A stretch of 64,000 nucleotides of DNA from Coraliomargarita sp965656715 (GCA_965656715.1 CBFHLR010000011.1:28361-92360); one strand, 5' to 3'. Positions 45,487 through 55,533 are shown, numbered from the stretch's first letter. Numbers and translations are program-made. Notes: generated by a model not told the origin, from the sequence alone.

Positions 45487-45960
45487 ATGGCTTCCTTTAA
45501 TAAAGTCATCCTCATGGGAAACCTCACCCGCGACCCTGAGACACGTGTCACGCCCTCCGGCCTGACCATTTGCAAGATGGGTTTAGCCGTGTCCCGCCGC
45601 TACAGCACGAAGGATGGTGAGTCCCGCGAGGAAACGACCTTCGTCGATGTCGATGCATTCGGCCGCCAAGCCGAGGTGATTACCAAATACCTGCGCAAGG
45701 GTAGCCCAATCTTTATGGAAGGCCGCCTTCGCTTTGACCAATGGGAAACAAACGATGGTCAAAAGCGCAGTAAGCTCGGCGTCGTGCTGGAAAACTTCCA
45801 GTTCGTCGGTGGTAACCGCGACGAAAACGGAGGCTCCGGATCGTCCGGTGGCTATGAAAATAGCTCGCCTCCCGCGCGCAGCAGCAATTCCGACAAGACA
45901 TCCGGCGGCGAAAACTTCGCCAGTGCCGATGACACACTGGACGAAGACGTCCCGTTCTAA
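45487..45960 (+). CDS. ssb: Single-stranded DNA-binding protein
   Basis: 157 residues. The OB-fold occupies 1-110 (FNKVILMGNLTRDPETR, then EGRLRFDQWE). A Gly/Ser-rich linker follows, and the acidic C-terminal tip DEDVPF binds replication and repair partners. It lies between rpsF and rplI where rpsF-ssb-rpsR-rplI is the common bacterial order. Confidence 0.96.
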   Translation: MASFNKVILMGNLTRDPETRVTPSGLTICKMGLAVSRRYSTKDGESREETTFVDVDAFGRQAEVITKYLRKGSPIFMEGRLRFDQWETNDGQKRSKLGVVLENFQFVGGNRDENGGSGSSGGYENSSPPARSSNSDKTSGGENFASADDTLDEDVPF

Positions 45961-46031
45961 ACCAACCTTCTCACTATCAATTCGTGAATCCGCGACCCGT
46001 TCGCACACACATTTAAATAAAGGATAATACA

Positions 46032-46541
46032 ATGGCCACAAATCAGGTTCTCCTCCTTCAACCCATCAAAGGTCTCGGCGCCGAAGGCGACACCGTGACT
46101 GTTCGTTCCGGTTACGCACGTAACTTCCTGCTTCCGCGCAAGATTGCTTTGCCAATCACGCAAGCGAACAAGAAGCAAATGGAAGCACTCCTCAAGGCTC
46201 GCGAAGCACGCGAAGCTAAGGAACTCGACGCAGCTAAGGAACTTGCAGAGCGCATTTCCAAGACCAGCATCGCCCTCGCAGTGAAGACTGGTGAAGGTGG
46301 CAAGATGTTCGGTGCGGTTACTGCCAACGATCTTATTACACGCCTCGCAGAAGAGGGCATCGAGCTTGTTAAGAAGCAGCTCGGTCTTCCGGCACCGATC
46401 AAGGAACTCGGTTCCCACACTGCGACAGTGAAGCTGCACGCAGAAGTTGAGGCTGAGCTCAAATTCGAAGTGGTTTCTGAAAATCCAATCGAAGAGAGCG
46501 CAGACGCTGACGAAGCTGCCGAAGACGGCGACAGCGAGTAA
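46032..46541 (+). CDS. rplI: 50S ribosomal protein bL9
   Basis: 169 residues. The N-terminal domain (LLQPIKGLGAEGDTVTVRSG, then YARNFLLPRKIA) carries the L9 signature, a long connecting helix follows, and the C-terminal domain binds 23S rRNA (GKMFGAVTANDLI). The tail is acidic. A purine-rich AAAGGA precedes the ATG. dnaB follows by 40 bp, a very common adjacency. Confidence 0.96.
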   Translation: MATNQVLLLQPIKGLGAEGDTVTVRSGYARNFLLPRKIALPITQANKKQMEALLKAREAREAKELDAAKELAERISKTSIALAVKTGEGGKMFGAVTANDLITRLAEEGIELVKKQLGLPAPIKELGSHTATVKLHAEVEAELKFEVVSENPIEESADADEAAEDGDSE

Positions 46542-46581
46542 GTTTTTCAGTGCGGTTCAAGTTTTTAAAGCTTAACGACTG

Positions 46582-48039
46582 ATGCCGCCTGAATCGACGC
46601 CACAAGGAACCCGAGGGCGCGGCCGTGGAGGCCGCGACTTTCGGGACCGGCGTCAAGCGGATCCGGATATCGATCCAGAGTCGTTGCGTGTGCAACCGCA
46701 CAACGTTGAGGCCGAAGAAGGCCTGTTGGCTGCCTGTTTGATTGATGGCGGCCGTGAGGTGCTGACCGACTGTATCGAAGCCAAGATCCTGCCGGAGTTT
46801 TTCTATAAGGCCTCACACCAAGAGATTTATCGAGCGCTGCTCGAACTCTATGCGACCGGTGACCCAGTTGACGAAATTTTGCTCATTGAGCACCTGCGCA
46901 AGAACGGGCAGGAGGAGAGTGTCGGCGGCATTAGTGCGATCTATACGATTCAGGATCGCATCGAAACGCCCGCTCACGCGCGCTATTTCACGAAGATCGT
47001 TCATGAAAAGTATCTGCTGCGCCGCCTGATCCGCACCTCCCGCGAGGCGATCGAGGCCTGTTACGAGCAGCAAGAGGATATCAGCACCTTCATTGAGAAG
47101 ATTGAGCAGGACATCCACATGATCAGCACCGGCCGCGTGACTGAAGGTGCGATTCCGATTAAAGACTCGGTCAATGAAGCGGTCAGCAACATCAAGGCGC
47201 TGCTGGATGGCAGTGCGGAAGATATCGATGGTGTCCTGTCTGGCTTCCGCGATCTGGATGGAATGACCTATGGCTTTCACCCAGGTCAGATGATTGTCTT
47301 GGCGGCTCGTCCGTCGGTCGGTAAGACCTCGCTGGCGATGAATTTCGCCGAACACGCGCTCCTGCCCGATGGTGGGCGTCCGCCTTCTGGTGTGCTGGTC
47401 TTCAGTTTGGAAATGACTGCGTCGGACCTGGCGATGCGTCTGATTTGCAGCCGTGCACGCGTCGATATGAAGCGCATTCGTGACCGCATTGCGTCTGGGC
47501 AAGATCAACGTGATCTCGCGCAAGCAGCGAAAGAAATCGGGGACGTGCCACTCTGGATCGACGAAAATTCCAGCTCTACGATTCTGGATATCCGTGCGAA
47601 GGCACGTCGCGTCGATACCAAGCACCGTCTCGGTTTGGTGGTGATTGACTACTTGCAGCTCATTCGTGGTGCCGATCCGCGTATCCCGCGTGAGCAACAG
47701 ATCGCTGATATTTCCCGTGGCGTGAAAGGCATGGCTAAAGAGCTGGGTGTGCCAGTGGTCGTGCTCAGTCAGCTCAACCGTGACTCCGAAAAAGAGAACC
47801 GCGATCCGCGTCTTTCTGACCTGCGTGAATCCGGTTCGATTGAGCAGGACGCGGACGTGGTTATGATCCTGCACCGTCCGAAGAAGACCGACGATGATGA
47901 CGGTATTCAGGACGGTGGAATGCCTGGTGATGTGGAGCACATCAAATTAATCATTGCAAAGCAACGTAACGGACCAATAGGTGATATCGATCTCACCTTT
48001 AGGCGCAATTTTACACGCTACGAGAATTACCAACGTTAA
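46582..48039 (+). CDS. dnaB: Replicative DNA helicase DnaB
   Basis: 485 residues. The first 35 residues are Arg/Gly-rich (RGRGRGGRDFRDRR) before the N-terminal collar domain (PHNVEAEEGLLAACL). Walker A ARPSVGKTS is near 245-253, DEN at the active site, DYLQLI and the C-terminal QDADVVMILHRP are RecA-fold motifs. It unwinds the fork ahead of polymerase III. The basic N-terminal extension is longer than in E. coli DnaB. No intein is present. Confidence 0.96.
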   Translation: MPPESTPQGTRGRGRGGRDFRDRRQADPDIDPESLRVQPHNVEAEEGLLAACLIDGGREVLTDCIEAKILPEFFYKASHQEIYRALLELYATGDPVDEILLIEHLRKNGQEESVGGISAIYTIQDRIETPAHARYFTKIVHEKYLLRRLIRTSREAIEACYEQQEDISTFIEKIEQDIHMISTGRVTEGAIPIKDSVNEAVSNIKALLDGSAEDIDGVLSGFRDLDGMTYGFHPGQMIVLAARPSVGKTSLAMNFAEHALLPDGGRPPSGVLVFSLEMTASDLAMRLICSRARVDMKRIRDRIASGQDQRDLAQAAKEIGDVPLWIDENSSSTILDIRAKARRVDTKHRLGLVVIDYLQLIRGADPRIPREQQIADISRGVKGMAKELGVPVVVLSQLNRDSEKENRDPRLSDLRESGSIEQDADVVMILHRPKKTDDDDGIQDGGMPGDVEHIKLIIAKQRNGPIGDIDLTFRRNFTRYENYQR

Positions 48040-48066
48040 GAGCCATTTGGCTGACACCTTTAGTAT

Positions 48067-50442
48067 ATGCGATTGTTTAAATCCTTGATTCGCCCTTTGT
48101 TATGCTTCTGCTGCCTGCTCAGCGGAGCTTTTTTGTATGCGCAGCAGGAGGAGGCGTCGCAATCTTACCCGCTGATTGAAGAGATCACGCTGGAGTTTGA
48201 GGGCTTCCAGTCCGTCAGTGACGAATATGTGTTTAATCATATTCAGCTCCGTGAGGGGATGAATTACAACCCTGCCTTGGTCGATCAGTCGATTCGCAGT
48301 CTCTACAATACCAACTACTTCGAGTATGTAGAGCTAGTTGTCAACGACGCTGAGGGGGGCGCAATCGATGTGGTTATTAAACTGATCCCGAAATACACCA
48401 TCGGGAATATCGTCTACAATGGCAATGAGGCCTACAAGAATAGCCGCCTAGCGAATAAGGGTGAACTTGAGGTCGGCACCTCTCTGGATGAGTATGAGGT
48501 CAACGAGGCAGCCGAGCGCATCGAAGCTTACTATGTCGAGAAGGGCTACCCAGATGCAGCGGTGGACTACCGTATTTCCCGCGACCGTGATACAGGGTAT
48601 GCGACTGTGTTCTTCGACATTGAAGAGAGCACCAAGGTGAAGATCACCAAGATTCTTTTCGAAGGTAACGAATCCTTCAAAGACAGTAAGCTACGCAAGG
48701 TGTTGCAGACCAAGAAGAACAACTGGCTTTCGTGGATCACCGGCGACGGCAAATTCGACGAAATCAAATTTAAGGAAGATTTGGAGCTTTTGCGCCAGTT
48801 CTACCGTAATGAAGGTTATCTGGACGTTAAGGTCGATGAAACTGATGTAGATATGGTCTTTAAGACTGAGAAAAAACTACACCTCAGCATCACTGTTCAA
48901 GAGGGGAAGCAATATTCGCTCGGTGAGATGAGCGTCGACGGGGCAACGATCTTTACCGAGGGGGAGTTGATTGGCGCGGTTGATATACAGCCGGGCGAGC
49001 CCTTCTCGCCCGCACGTATCGATGAAGCGGCGACTTCGGTTCGCGAATATTTCACTTCCCGTGGTTATCTTGAAACGCGCGTGCGCGCAGAGCGTGTGTC
49101 TAACATGGATACTCGCGAGATTGATGTGATCTTCCGAGTGCGCGAAAGCGAGAAATTCTATGTCGAATCGATTAAGATTGAGGGCAACACGAAGACCAAG
49201 TCGAAGGTCATTATCCGTGAGCTTGCTCTGCGTCCCGGTGATGTGTTCGACATGACACGTATGGATACCAGCCAGCGTCGCTTGCAAAATACACGTTTCT
49301 TCGAGGAAGTTCGTCTTAACCCAGAGGATACCAATATCCCCGGACGTAAGGACCTGAGTGTTGCAGTTCGTGAAGGCCGCACAGGTAGCTTCTCATTCGG
49401 TGCTGGTTTCGGTTCGGTTGAAAGTGCTGTGGTCTTTTTCGAAATGCGTCAGGGCAACTTTGACCTCTTTAACTGGCGCTCCGGATTCCAAGGGGATGGA
49501 CAAAAATTCCGTGTGCGTGCTTCGATCGGCACGGATAGTAATCAGATCCTGATTGCCTTTGAAGAGCCGTGGCTGTTCGAGCAGCGTTTGGCCTTTGGCG
49601 TAGAGCTGTTCCGCACGGAGTCCGATTTCAATAGTAGCGACTATAACGAACTCCGCACGGGTTTCGAACTCTACCTGCGTCGCCGACTATTCGAGCTGGT
49701 GGAGGCTCGTTTGTCTTATCGCTTGGAAGATGTTGAAATTAAGGATGTTTCGGGCAGCCTGGATAATCCTCAGCCGGACGGCGTCCCAGACGTTTTCCAA
49801 GAGGCAGAAGGCTCTGAGCTCGTGTCTAAGGTCGGCTTAACGCTGTTGCGTGACACTCGTGATTCCTTGCTTTTCACTCGAAAGGGTAATCGCACCACGA
49901 TTTTAAATGAGTGGGCTGGTGTCGGCGGAGACGTGAATTATTACAAGTTTGAAGCCCGCACTGCGCAGTATATACCGACATGGGACTACCTGGATCAAAC
50001 CATCTCGATTATTGGCCGCCTAGGAACTGCAATTCCATATGGAAATAGTGATGACGTTCCGTTCTATGACCAGTTCTACTTGGGTGGTCCTGACACGCTG
50101 CGTGGTTATGATTATCGAGATGTGGGTATTCCTGCTCGGGATGGAGATCAGTTTGTGGATGATGAATACGAAGGTGGTAACACCTACGGCTTGTTCTCTC
50201 TCGAATATACTTTCCGCGTCGCGGAACCTTTGGGCTTCGCGGTGTTCTATGATGCAGGTTTCGTGAACGAAGATGATACAGATTTTAGCACCTCTGATTA
50301 CGCCGACAACTGGGGGGTCGGGGTGCGTCTAATGATGCTTGGTTCACCGCTGAAACTCGACTTGGGCTTCCCGATTAGCAATCCGGACTACGTTGATGCC
50401 AGCGGTTCACAGTTTCACTTTTCGTTTGGCACCCGCTTCTAA
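48067..50442 (+). CDS. bamA: Outer-membrane protein assembly factor BamA
   Basis: 791 residues. Signal peptide at 1-25, five POTRA domains to about residue 430 (for example VIKLIPKYTIGNIVYNGN and VKITKILFEGNESFKDSK), then a 16-strand barrel with the lid-lock motif region and the Omp85 signature YDQFYLGGPDTLRGY near 672-686. It ends in Phe. It folds beta-barrel proteins into the outer membrane. Followed by ompH/skp and lpxD, the classic bamA-skp-lpxD order. Confidence 0.96.
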   Translation: MRLFKSLIRPLLCFCCLLSGAFLYAQQEEASQSYPLIEEITLEFEGFQSVSDEYVFNHIQLREGMNYNPALVDQSIRSLYNTNYFEYVELVVNDAEGGAIDVVIKLIPKYTIGNIVYNGNEAYKNSRLANKGELEVGTSLDEYEVNEAAERIEAYYVEKGYPDAAVDYRISRDRDTGYATVFFDIEESTKVKITKILFEGNESFKDSKLRKVLQTKKNNWLSWITGDGKFDEIKFKEDLELLRQFYRNEGYLDVKVDETDVDMVFKTEKKLHLSITVQEGKQYSLGEMSVDGATIFTEGELIGAVDIQPGEPFSPARIDEAATSVREYFTSRGYLETRVRAERVSNMDTREIDVIFRVRESEKFYVESIKIEGNTKTKSKVIIRELALRPGDVFDMTRMDTSQRRLQNTRFFEEVRLNPEDTNIPGRKDLSVAVREGRTGSFSFGAGFGSVESAVVFFEMRQGNFDLFNWRSGFQGDGQKFRVRASIGTDSNQILIAFEEPWLFEQRLAFGVELFRTESDFNSSDYNELRTGFELYLRRRLFELVEARLSYRLEDVEIKDVSGSLDNPQPDGVPDVFQEAEGSELVSKVGLTLLRDTRDSLLFTRKGNRTTILNEWAGVGGDVNYYKFEARTAQYIPTWDYLDQTISIIGRLGTAIPYGNSDDVPFYDQFYLGGPDTLRGYDYRDVGIPARDGDQFVDDEYEGGNTYGLFSLEYTFRVAEPLGFAVFYDAGFVNEDDTDFSTSDYADNWGVGVRLMMLGSPLKLDLGFPISNPDYVDASGSQFHFSFGTRF

Positions 50443-50499
50443 CGCTGTTTACATCGCTTTATCTTTCATAACTACAACTAATACGATAGCTCACATATA

Positions 50500-51093
50500 A
50501 TGAAAAAGATCACTCTTACATTCCTAGCCTCCATTTTTGCTGTGACTGCGCTTGTTGCTCAGTCTACAGTGGGTTCCGTTGATATGCCTAGATTGCTCAA
50601 GGGCTATGAGGCGTATCAATCTGCACAGGAAAAGTATGAAGGTGCACTTGCTCCAGCTCAAGAAGAGCTAAAAAATCGTCAAGCCGAGCTCCAATCCATG
50701 CAAGAGCAGGGCAAAGAGCTGGAAGCTAAGGTTGCCAATCCAGCACTCAGCGAAGACGCAATCGCAACTGCCAAGGAAGAGCTCGGTAAGCTCACTCAAG
50801 AATTCCGTGCAAAGGGTGCACAGTTTCAGCAGTTCCAGCAGCAACTGCAACTGCAGCGCAATCAAAGCCGTCAGAAAATCCTTCTGCCGCTTGAGCTAAA
50901 GGCCCGTCAGGCTTGCATGACTGTTGCTAAGGATAAGGGGATCGACCTTCTTGTTGAGTCCTCCGAGGTGACTGTGAAGGAAAGCGAGGAGAGCTCGTTC
51001 ACAGTTTTTCGTGGCACAGTTATCTTTGCTTCCGAAGATATCGATGTGACAGACGCAGTGATTGCTCTGCTTAATTCTGAGATTGCTGAATAA
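50500..51093 (+). CDS. OmpH/Skp-family periplasmic chaperone
   Basis: 197 residues: signal peptide at 1-20 and a long coiled coil at about 45-130 rich in Gln/Glu/Leu, as in the tentacles of Skp trimers. The core beta-sheet residues are in STVGSVDMPRLLKG and at the C-terminus (DVTDAVIALLNSE). It should hold unfolded outer-membrane proteins on their way to BamA, encoded 57 bp upstream. A terminator follows. Confidence 0.85.
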   Translation: MKKITLTFLASIFAVTALVAQSTVGSVDMPRLLKGYEAYQSAQEKYEGALAPAQEELKNRQAELQSMQEQGKELEAKVANPALSEDAIATAKEELGKLTQEFRAKGAQFQQFQQQLQLQRNQSRQKILLPLELKARQACMTVAKDKGIDLLVESSEVTVKESEESSFTVFRGTVIFASEDIDVTDAVIALLNSEIAE

Positions 51094-51118
51094 GTAGTTC
51101 GGCGCATAAAATTTATCG

Positions 51119-51154
<36 letters not shown>

Positions 51155-51164
51155 CATCGCAGCT

Positions 51165-52244
51165 ATGAATTTTGATTACTCAATCGAACGCCTGTTAGAA
51201 CTCGTAGGAGAGGGGGCTGAGTGTGTCGGCAACTACGATGGCACGGTCCGTGGTATTGCCTCATTGGCTGAAGCGCAGGCAGGGGACCTCTCGTTTTTGG
51301 GGAATCCGAAATACCGTAAAGAGGTGGCCAGTAGTGGAGCCTCTGTGCTCTTGCTACCTGCAGATTACAAGGAGGCACCTAAGGATGGGCAGCTTCAGAT
51401 CCGTTTGGAGAACCCTTCCTTTGCGTTGGCTTTGATTTGCAGGGATATGGAGCAGAGCTTAGACCCGATGCCTGAGCCGGGAGTGCATCCGACCGCTGTA
51501 ATTGAAGCGGGTGCGGAGGTTTCACCCAACGCGAGTATTGGTGCGTTTTGTTATATCGGGCCGGACGCCAAGATCGGTGCCGCGGTGCTATCGAGCCATG
51601 TCTCCGTTGGGCGCTCAGCAAGTATCGCGGATGGCTGTATTCTGTTTCCGCGTGTGGTCGTCGGCAACTATAGCGAGATTGGCCTGCGCAACCGAATCCA
51701 AGCGGGCGCGGTGATCGGTTCGGATGGCTATGGCTATGAGTTTCACGAAGGTGCGCATCAGCGTGTGCCACAGATCGGCCGTGTCGTCACCGAGGCCGAC
51801 GTCGATATCGGAGCTAATTCGACTTTAGATCGTGCGCGCTTCGGTTCAACGATCATTGGTGCAGGCACGAAGATCGATAATCAGGTGCAGATCGCGCACA
51901 ACGTCCGTATTGGCAAGCATTGCCTCGTCGTTGCTCAGGTCGGCATCAGTGGTAGCACCACTTTGGGCAATGGCGTCGTGGTCGCTGGCCAGGCAGGCAT
52001 TGCCGGGCATTTGGAAATCGGTGATGGCGTGATGATTGCCGGTGGTGCAGCGGTGACTCGTTCGCTGAAGCCGAAGGAGGCGGTGCGTGGTTCTCCCTGT
52101 GAGCCAATGATGCTGGCCAATCGCATTGCGGTTTTACAACGAAAGTTACCAGATCTTTTCAAAAGGTTTGATCAAGTAGAGAAAACCGTAAAAGCTCTCG
52201 ACACTTCCAGCCACAGCCCGAACACAGCAAATGAGTCAAAATAA
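51165..52244 (+). CDS. lpxD: UDP-3-O-acylglucosamine N-acyltransferase
   Basis: 359 residues. The N-terminal uridine-binding domain has SLAEAQAGDLSFLGNPKYR, and a left-handed beta-helix of hexapeptide repeats follows (IGAFCYIGPDAKIG and others). The catalytic His lies in QIAHNVRIG. It adds the second acyl chain in lipid A synthesis. The gene overlaps prs by 14 bp. A terminator separates it from ompH, so either read-through or a promoter in the terminator region drives it. Confidence 0.95.
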   Translation: MNFDYSIERLLELVGEGAECVGNYDGTVRGIASLAEAQAGDLSFLGNPKYRKEVASSGASVLLLPADYKEAPKDGQLQIRLENPSFALALICRDMEQSLDPMPEPGVHPTAVIEAGAEVSPNASIGAFCYIGPDAKIGAAVLSSHVSVGRSASIADGCILFPRVVVGNYSEIGLRNRIQAGAVIGSDGYGYEFHEGAHQRVPQIGRVVTEADVDIGANSTLDRARFGSTIIGAGTKIDNQVQIAHNVRIGKHCLVVAQVGISGSTTLGNGVVVAGQAGIAGHLEIGDGVMIAGGAAVTRSLKPKEAVRGSPCEPMMLANRIAVLQRKLPDLFKRFDQVEKTVKALDTSSHSPNTANESK

Positions 52245-53181
52245 ACTGAAAATTTTCACTGGTAACTCGAACCCGGATCTCGCGAATGAGATCTGTGGGG
52301 TTCTCAACGAGCCGCTCGGTAAGGCGACGGTTATTCGTTTTCCGGATGGCGAGAGTTTCGTGCGTTACGATGAGAATATTCGTGGTGCCGACGTCTTCAT
52401 CATTCAATCGAGTAACAATCCTGCGAATGAGAATTTGATGGAGTTGTTTATCATGATTGATGCGGCGCGCCGTGCTTCGGCGAAGCGTATCACTGCTGTG
52501 ATTCCGTTCTTTGGGTATGCACGTCAGGACCGTAAAGATCAGCCACGTGTGCCGATCACTTCCAAATTGGTGGCGAATCTTCTTGTTTCGGCGGGTGCGA
52601 ATCGCGTGTTGACGGTGGATTTGCACGCTCAGCAGATTCAAGGGTTCTTCGATATTCCGGTCGACCATCTGTATGCGTCTCCAGTGCTCTTCCAGTATCT
52701 GAAGACGATTGATACTTCGAATCTGACACTGTTCTCACCAGACGTAGGCGGGATGAAGATGGCGTCTGCGTATGCCAGCCTCTTGAATGTGCCACTCGGC
52801 TTCATTGCCAAGCGTCGCACCTCCGCAGAGACAGTCGAAGCGACATCGCTGGTTGGCGAAACAGAAGGGCGTGATATTCTATTGATCGATGATATGACCG
52901 AGACGGCAGGCACTCTGTGTGCGGCCGCTGAACTGCTCAAGAAGCATGGGGCCAAGAGTGTGATGGCTGCAGTGAGTCACGGCGTGTTGAACGAGCGAGG
53001 GTATGAGCGTCTCTCTAGTGGTTTGCTGGATCGCTTGATTACGACCAATACGACCCCGGTTCAACTGCAGGACGGTCTACCGATTACCGTGCTGAGTGTT
53101 GCGGAGCTATTAGGTGAAGGCATTCGTCGTATTCACGATAATGAGAGTGTGACTGGTCTCTTCGATGTGAAGGGCTTCTAG
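52231..53181 (+). CDS. prs: Ribose-phosphate pyrophosphokinase
   Basis: 316 residues. Signature VDLHAQQIQGFF near 130-141, the flexible-loop FGYARQDRKDQPR near 92-104, and the PRPP-binding loop DDMTETAGT near 219-227. It makes PRPP for nucleotide, histidine and tryptophan synthesis. The start lies inside the last codons of lpxD (14-bp overlap), so translation is probably coupled. A terminator follows. Confidence 0.95.
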   Translation: MSQNKLKIFTGNSNPDLANEICGVLNEPLGKATVIRFPDGESFVRYDENIRGADVFIIQSSNNPANENLMELFIMIDAARRASAKRITAVIPFFGYARQDRKDQPRVPITSKLVANLLVSAGANRVLTVDLHAQQIQGFFDIPVDHLYASPVLFQYLKTIDTSNLTLFSPDVGGMKMASAYASLLNVPLGFIAKRRTSAETVEATSLVGETEGRDILLIDDMTETAGTLCAAAELLKKHGAKSVMAAVSHGVLNERGYERLSSGLLDRLITTNTTPVQLQDGLPITVLSVAELLGEGIRRIHDNESVTGLFDVKGF

Positions 53182-53209
53182 GCAACTTTCAAAACCTGAT
53201 TTTGTATAC

Positions 53210-53240
53210 AACGAGGCGACCCTATGTGTCGTCTCGTTTT
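53210..53240 (+). terminator. Terminator of prs
   Basis: A 10-bp stem (ACGAGGCGAC / GTCGTCTCGT, one G-T pair) with a 7-nt loop is followed by TTTT, 30 bp after the stop. Confidence 0.82.
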
Positions 53241-53311
53241 GTAAATGCACGACGGCAATCACTCGAAAAAGATCGAAATCCCCCTCTAGGCAGCAAGACT
53301 ATTATAACCAT

Positions 53312-54427
53312 ATGCCTCGTATCTACCTATCGCCCCCGGATATTAGTGCTGCCGATCATGCCTCGGTGGATGCTGTGTTGACCTCGAATTGGGTCGCACC
53401 GGTAGGCCCACATTTGGCTGAGTTCGAGCAAGCGGTTGCATCTCTGACGGGTCGTGAGCATGCGGTCGCGCTGAATTCAGGGACGGCTTCTTTGCATCTG
53501 GCTCTGCGAGTGCTTGGTATCGGACCGGGAGATGCAGTGGTTTGCCCAAGCTTAACATTCGCTGCGAGTGCCAACCCGATCTGCTATTGCGGAGCCGATC
53601 CCGTTTTTGTGGATAGCGAGTTGCAGACATGGAATCTGGATCCGGACTTGCTTGAGCAAGCTTTAGATGGGGAATCGAATATCAAGGCGGTGATTGTAGT
53701 TCATCTCTATGGGCAGTGCGCTCAAATGGAGCGCATTGTTGAGATCTGTCGACGGCACGATGTTGCATTGATTGAAGATGCTGCCGAAGCACTTGGAGCG
53801 AGCTATCAGGGGCAGGCTGCTGGATCTTTTGGTGAACTCTCGTTCTTTTCCTTTAATGGCAACAAGATCATCACTACCTCAGGCGGCGGCATGCTGCTGT
53901 CGGATCGCAAGGAGTGGATCGATGAGGCCTTGTATTTGGCGACACAGGCACGTGAGCCAGTGGCTCATTACGAGCATCAGGAGATCGGTTTTAACTATCG
54001 ACTGAGCAACGTGCTTGCTGGCCTTGGACTCAGTCAGTTCGAGGATTTGGAGCGTCGCATTGCCGTTCGTCAGCAACATTTTGAGGCTTATGCGGAAGCC
54101 TTTGCGGGCATAGATGCGATTGCAATGATGCCCATCTCGGAGCAGGGCAGGGCGAACTATTGGCTCAGTTGTTTAACCCTGAAGCAGGGGCCCGACACGC
54201 CTACACGAGATCAGTTAATCCAGGCATTGGCCGATGCAGACATTGAGGCACGACCGCTTTGGAAGCCGCTGCATCAGCAGCCCGTCTATGAGGGCTGTAA
54301 ATTGTATGGAGGCGCCGTATCGGAAGAGCTCTTTGAGTGTGGGCTATGCTTGCCAAGTGGGTCCTCTTTGACGGAGGAAGATCGTGCACGCGTGATTGAG
54401 ATCGTCTCTGCCTGCTTTGCCGGATAG
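53312..54427 (+). CDS. DegT/DnrJ/EryC1/StrS family aminotransferase
   Basis: 371 residues, PLP-dependent type I fold. The cofactor lysine lies in SFNGNKIITTSGGG (about 188-201), with EDAAEALGA before it and the substrate region NYRLSNVLAGLGLSQ after it. These enzymes aminate sugar nucleotides, as in legionaminate, pseudaminate or EpsN-like pathways. No sugar-nucleotide partner genes lie nearby. It may serve the same surface glycan as kdsD and the O-antigen ligase-like gene, but that is conjecture. Confidence 0.87.
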   Translation: MPRIYLSPPDISAADHASVDAVLTSNWVAPVGPHLAEFEQAVASLTGREHAVALNSGTASLHLALRVLGIGPGDAVVCPSLTFAASANPICYCGADPVFVDSELQTWNLDPDLLEQALDGESNIKAVIVVHLYGQCAQMERIVEICRRHDVALIEDAAEALGASYQGQAAGSFGELSFFSFNGNKIITTSGGGMLLSDRKEWIDEALYLATQAREPVAHYEHQEIGFNYRLSNVLAGLGLSQFEDLERRIAVRQQHFEAYAEAFAGIDAIAMMPISEQGRANYWLSCLTLKQGPDTPTRDQLIQALADADIEARPLWKPLHQQPVYEGCKLYGGAVSEELFECGLCLPSGSSLTEEDRARVIEIVSACFAG

Positions 54428-54544
54428 AAATCCAGCGAGCTTCAGATGTATGCACTTTGACGAGCTAGGGCTTGGTAGACTCGCTGTGCTGAGTGTAGGC
54501 CTTCAGCTTGCTCAATGCCGCCGAGTGCCAAGCGCACGGTTTGT

Positions 54545-54571
54545 GCGGCGTCGTGCAAGCACGAGCCCTAC
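54545..54571. repeat. REP-like palindrome, family A copy 2
   Basis: Read on the minus strand: GTAGGG, then the palindrome TCGTGC TT GCACGA, then CGCCGC. It has the same layout as the element at 893-920 and lies in the 182-bp gap between the convergent aminotransferase and LysR genes. Confidence 0.5.
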
Positions 54572-54609
54572 AATAAACATGCAAGGGCGTGGCTTTTGCC
54601 GAACTGGTA

Positions 54610-55533
54610 TTACTTGCCTCCGTAGGTGGGGCGCATCGTGCTGGCGACGGATTCGCAAATGCCGAGGAAGGTTTCTTCGGTGATCGAGAGCTTCTTCTCT
54701 TTCGCGTAGCAGATGCCCCATTCACGCTTGATTTTGCGACTCCCCAAAGAGATTCGAGCTAAGCTGCCCTGATTTACCTCGTTCTCGACGATCCATGAGG
54801 CCAGAAAGCTGACACCATAGTTGATCTTAATGAGTTCTTTGATGGCTTCCATGCTGCCGAGCTCGATGTAGTTCTCGAGTGCCAGCTTTTTACTGCGAAA
54901 GAACTGCTCGATTTCGCGGAACGTTTGACTGCTATTATTATAGAGCACTAGGCGCTCCTGAGCAATTTCGTTCATGCGCACAGTTCCTTTTTGTGCAAAG
55001 GCATGTGTCGCGGAGGTGACAAGCACCAGCTCGTCATTGAAAAGTTGTTGCACGGTGACGTCGCGTTCATTGCCCGAGTCGACAATTATGGCTAAATCAA
55101 TCTCGTGATGGCGCACCATATCGAGCAGCTGCGGAGTGTCGGCTGGCGAGATGCTAAGGATGCATTCTGGGAAGCATTCGTTAAATTCGCGCAGGACATT
55201 TGGGAGAATGTGCTGGCAGGCTGTCGTGCTGGCACCAATGCGCAGTTTGCCGCGTCCCCAGTTGGCTCGATCTTTGATCTGTTCGCGGGCGCTTTCCATT
55301 TGATGGAGAATGGCTTGCGCATGTTTATAGAGATCTTCGCCGTCGTCCGTAATGTGGATTTTGCGCCCTGTCCGAGTCACGAGTTGGCAGCGTAAATCTT
55401 CCTCGAGGTTCTTTACCGAGTGGCTGATTGCGGACTGTGTGAGATTCAGCTTGCGGGCTGTCTCGGTGAAACTGCCTGTCTGCACTAGGGTGCAAAAGGC
55501 CAGGAGCTGGCGGCTGTCGATGGTTTCTATCAT
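54610..55533 (-). CDS. LysR-family transcriptional regulator
   Basis: 307 residues. The N-terminal winged helix-turn-helix is standard (QLLAFCTLVQTGSFTETARKLNLTQSAISHSVKNLEEDL, about 9-47), followed by the effector-binding domain (RGKLRIGAS from about 93). It is divergent from the NrtA/CmpA-type transport operon with only about 55 bp between starts, so it very likely controls that operon and itself. The effector is not readable; for this position in other bacteria CmpR, NtcB or CysB-like sensors are known. Confidence 0.92.
   Translation of the reverse strand: MIETIDSRQLLAFCTLVQTGSFTETARKLNLTQSAISHSVKNLEEDLRCQLVTRTGRKIHITDDGEDLYKHAQAILHQMESAREQIKDRANWGRGKLRIGASTTACQHILPNVLREFNECFPECILSISPADTPQLLDMVRHHEIDLAIIVDSGNERDVTVQQLFNDELVLVTSATHAFAQKGTVRMNEIAQERLVLYNNSSQTFREIEQFFRSKKLALENYIELGSMEAIKELIKINYGVSFLASWIVENEVNQGSLARISLGSRKIKREWGICYAKEKKLSITEETFLGICESVASTMRPTYGGK

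Noticed and set aside
46813..47940. 375-codon open frame opposite dnaB
   Set aside because: Antisense to dnaB; no recognisable domain.
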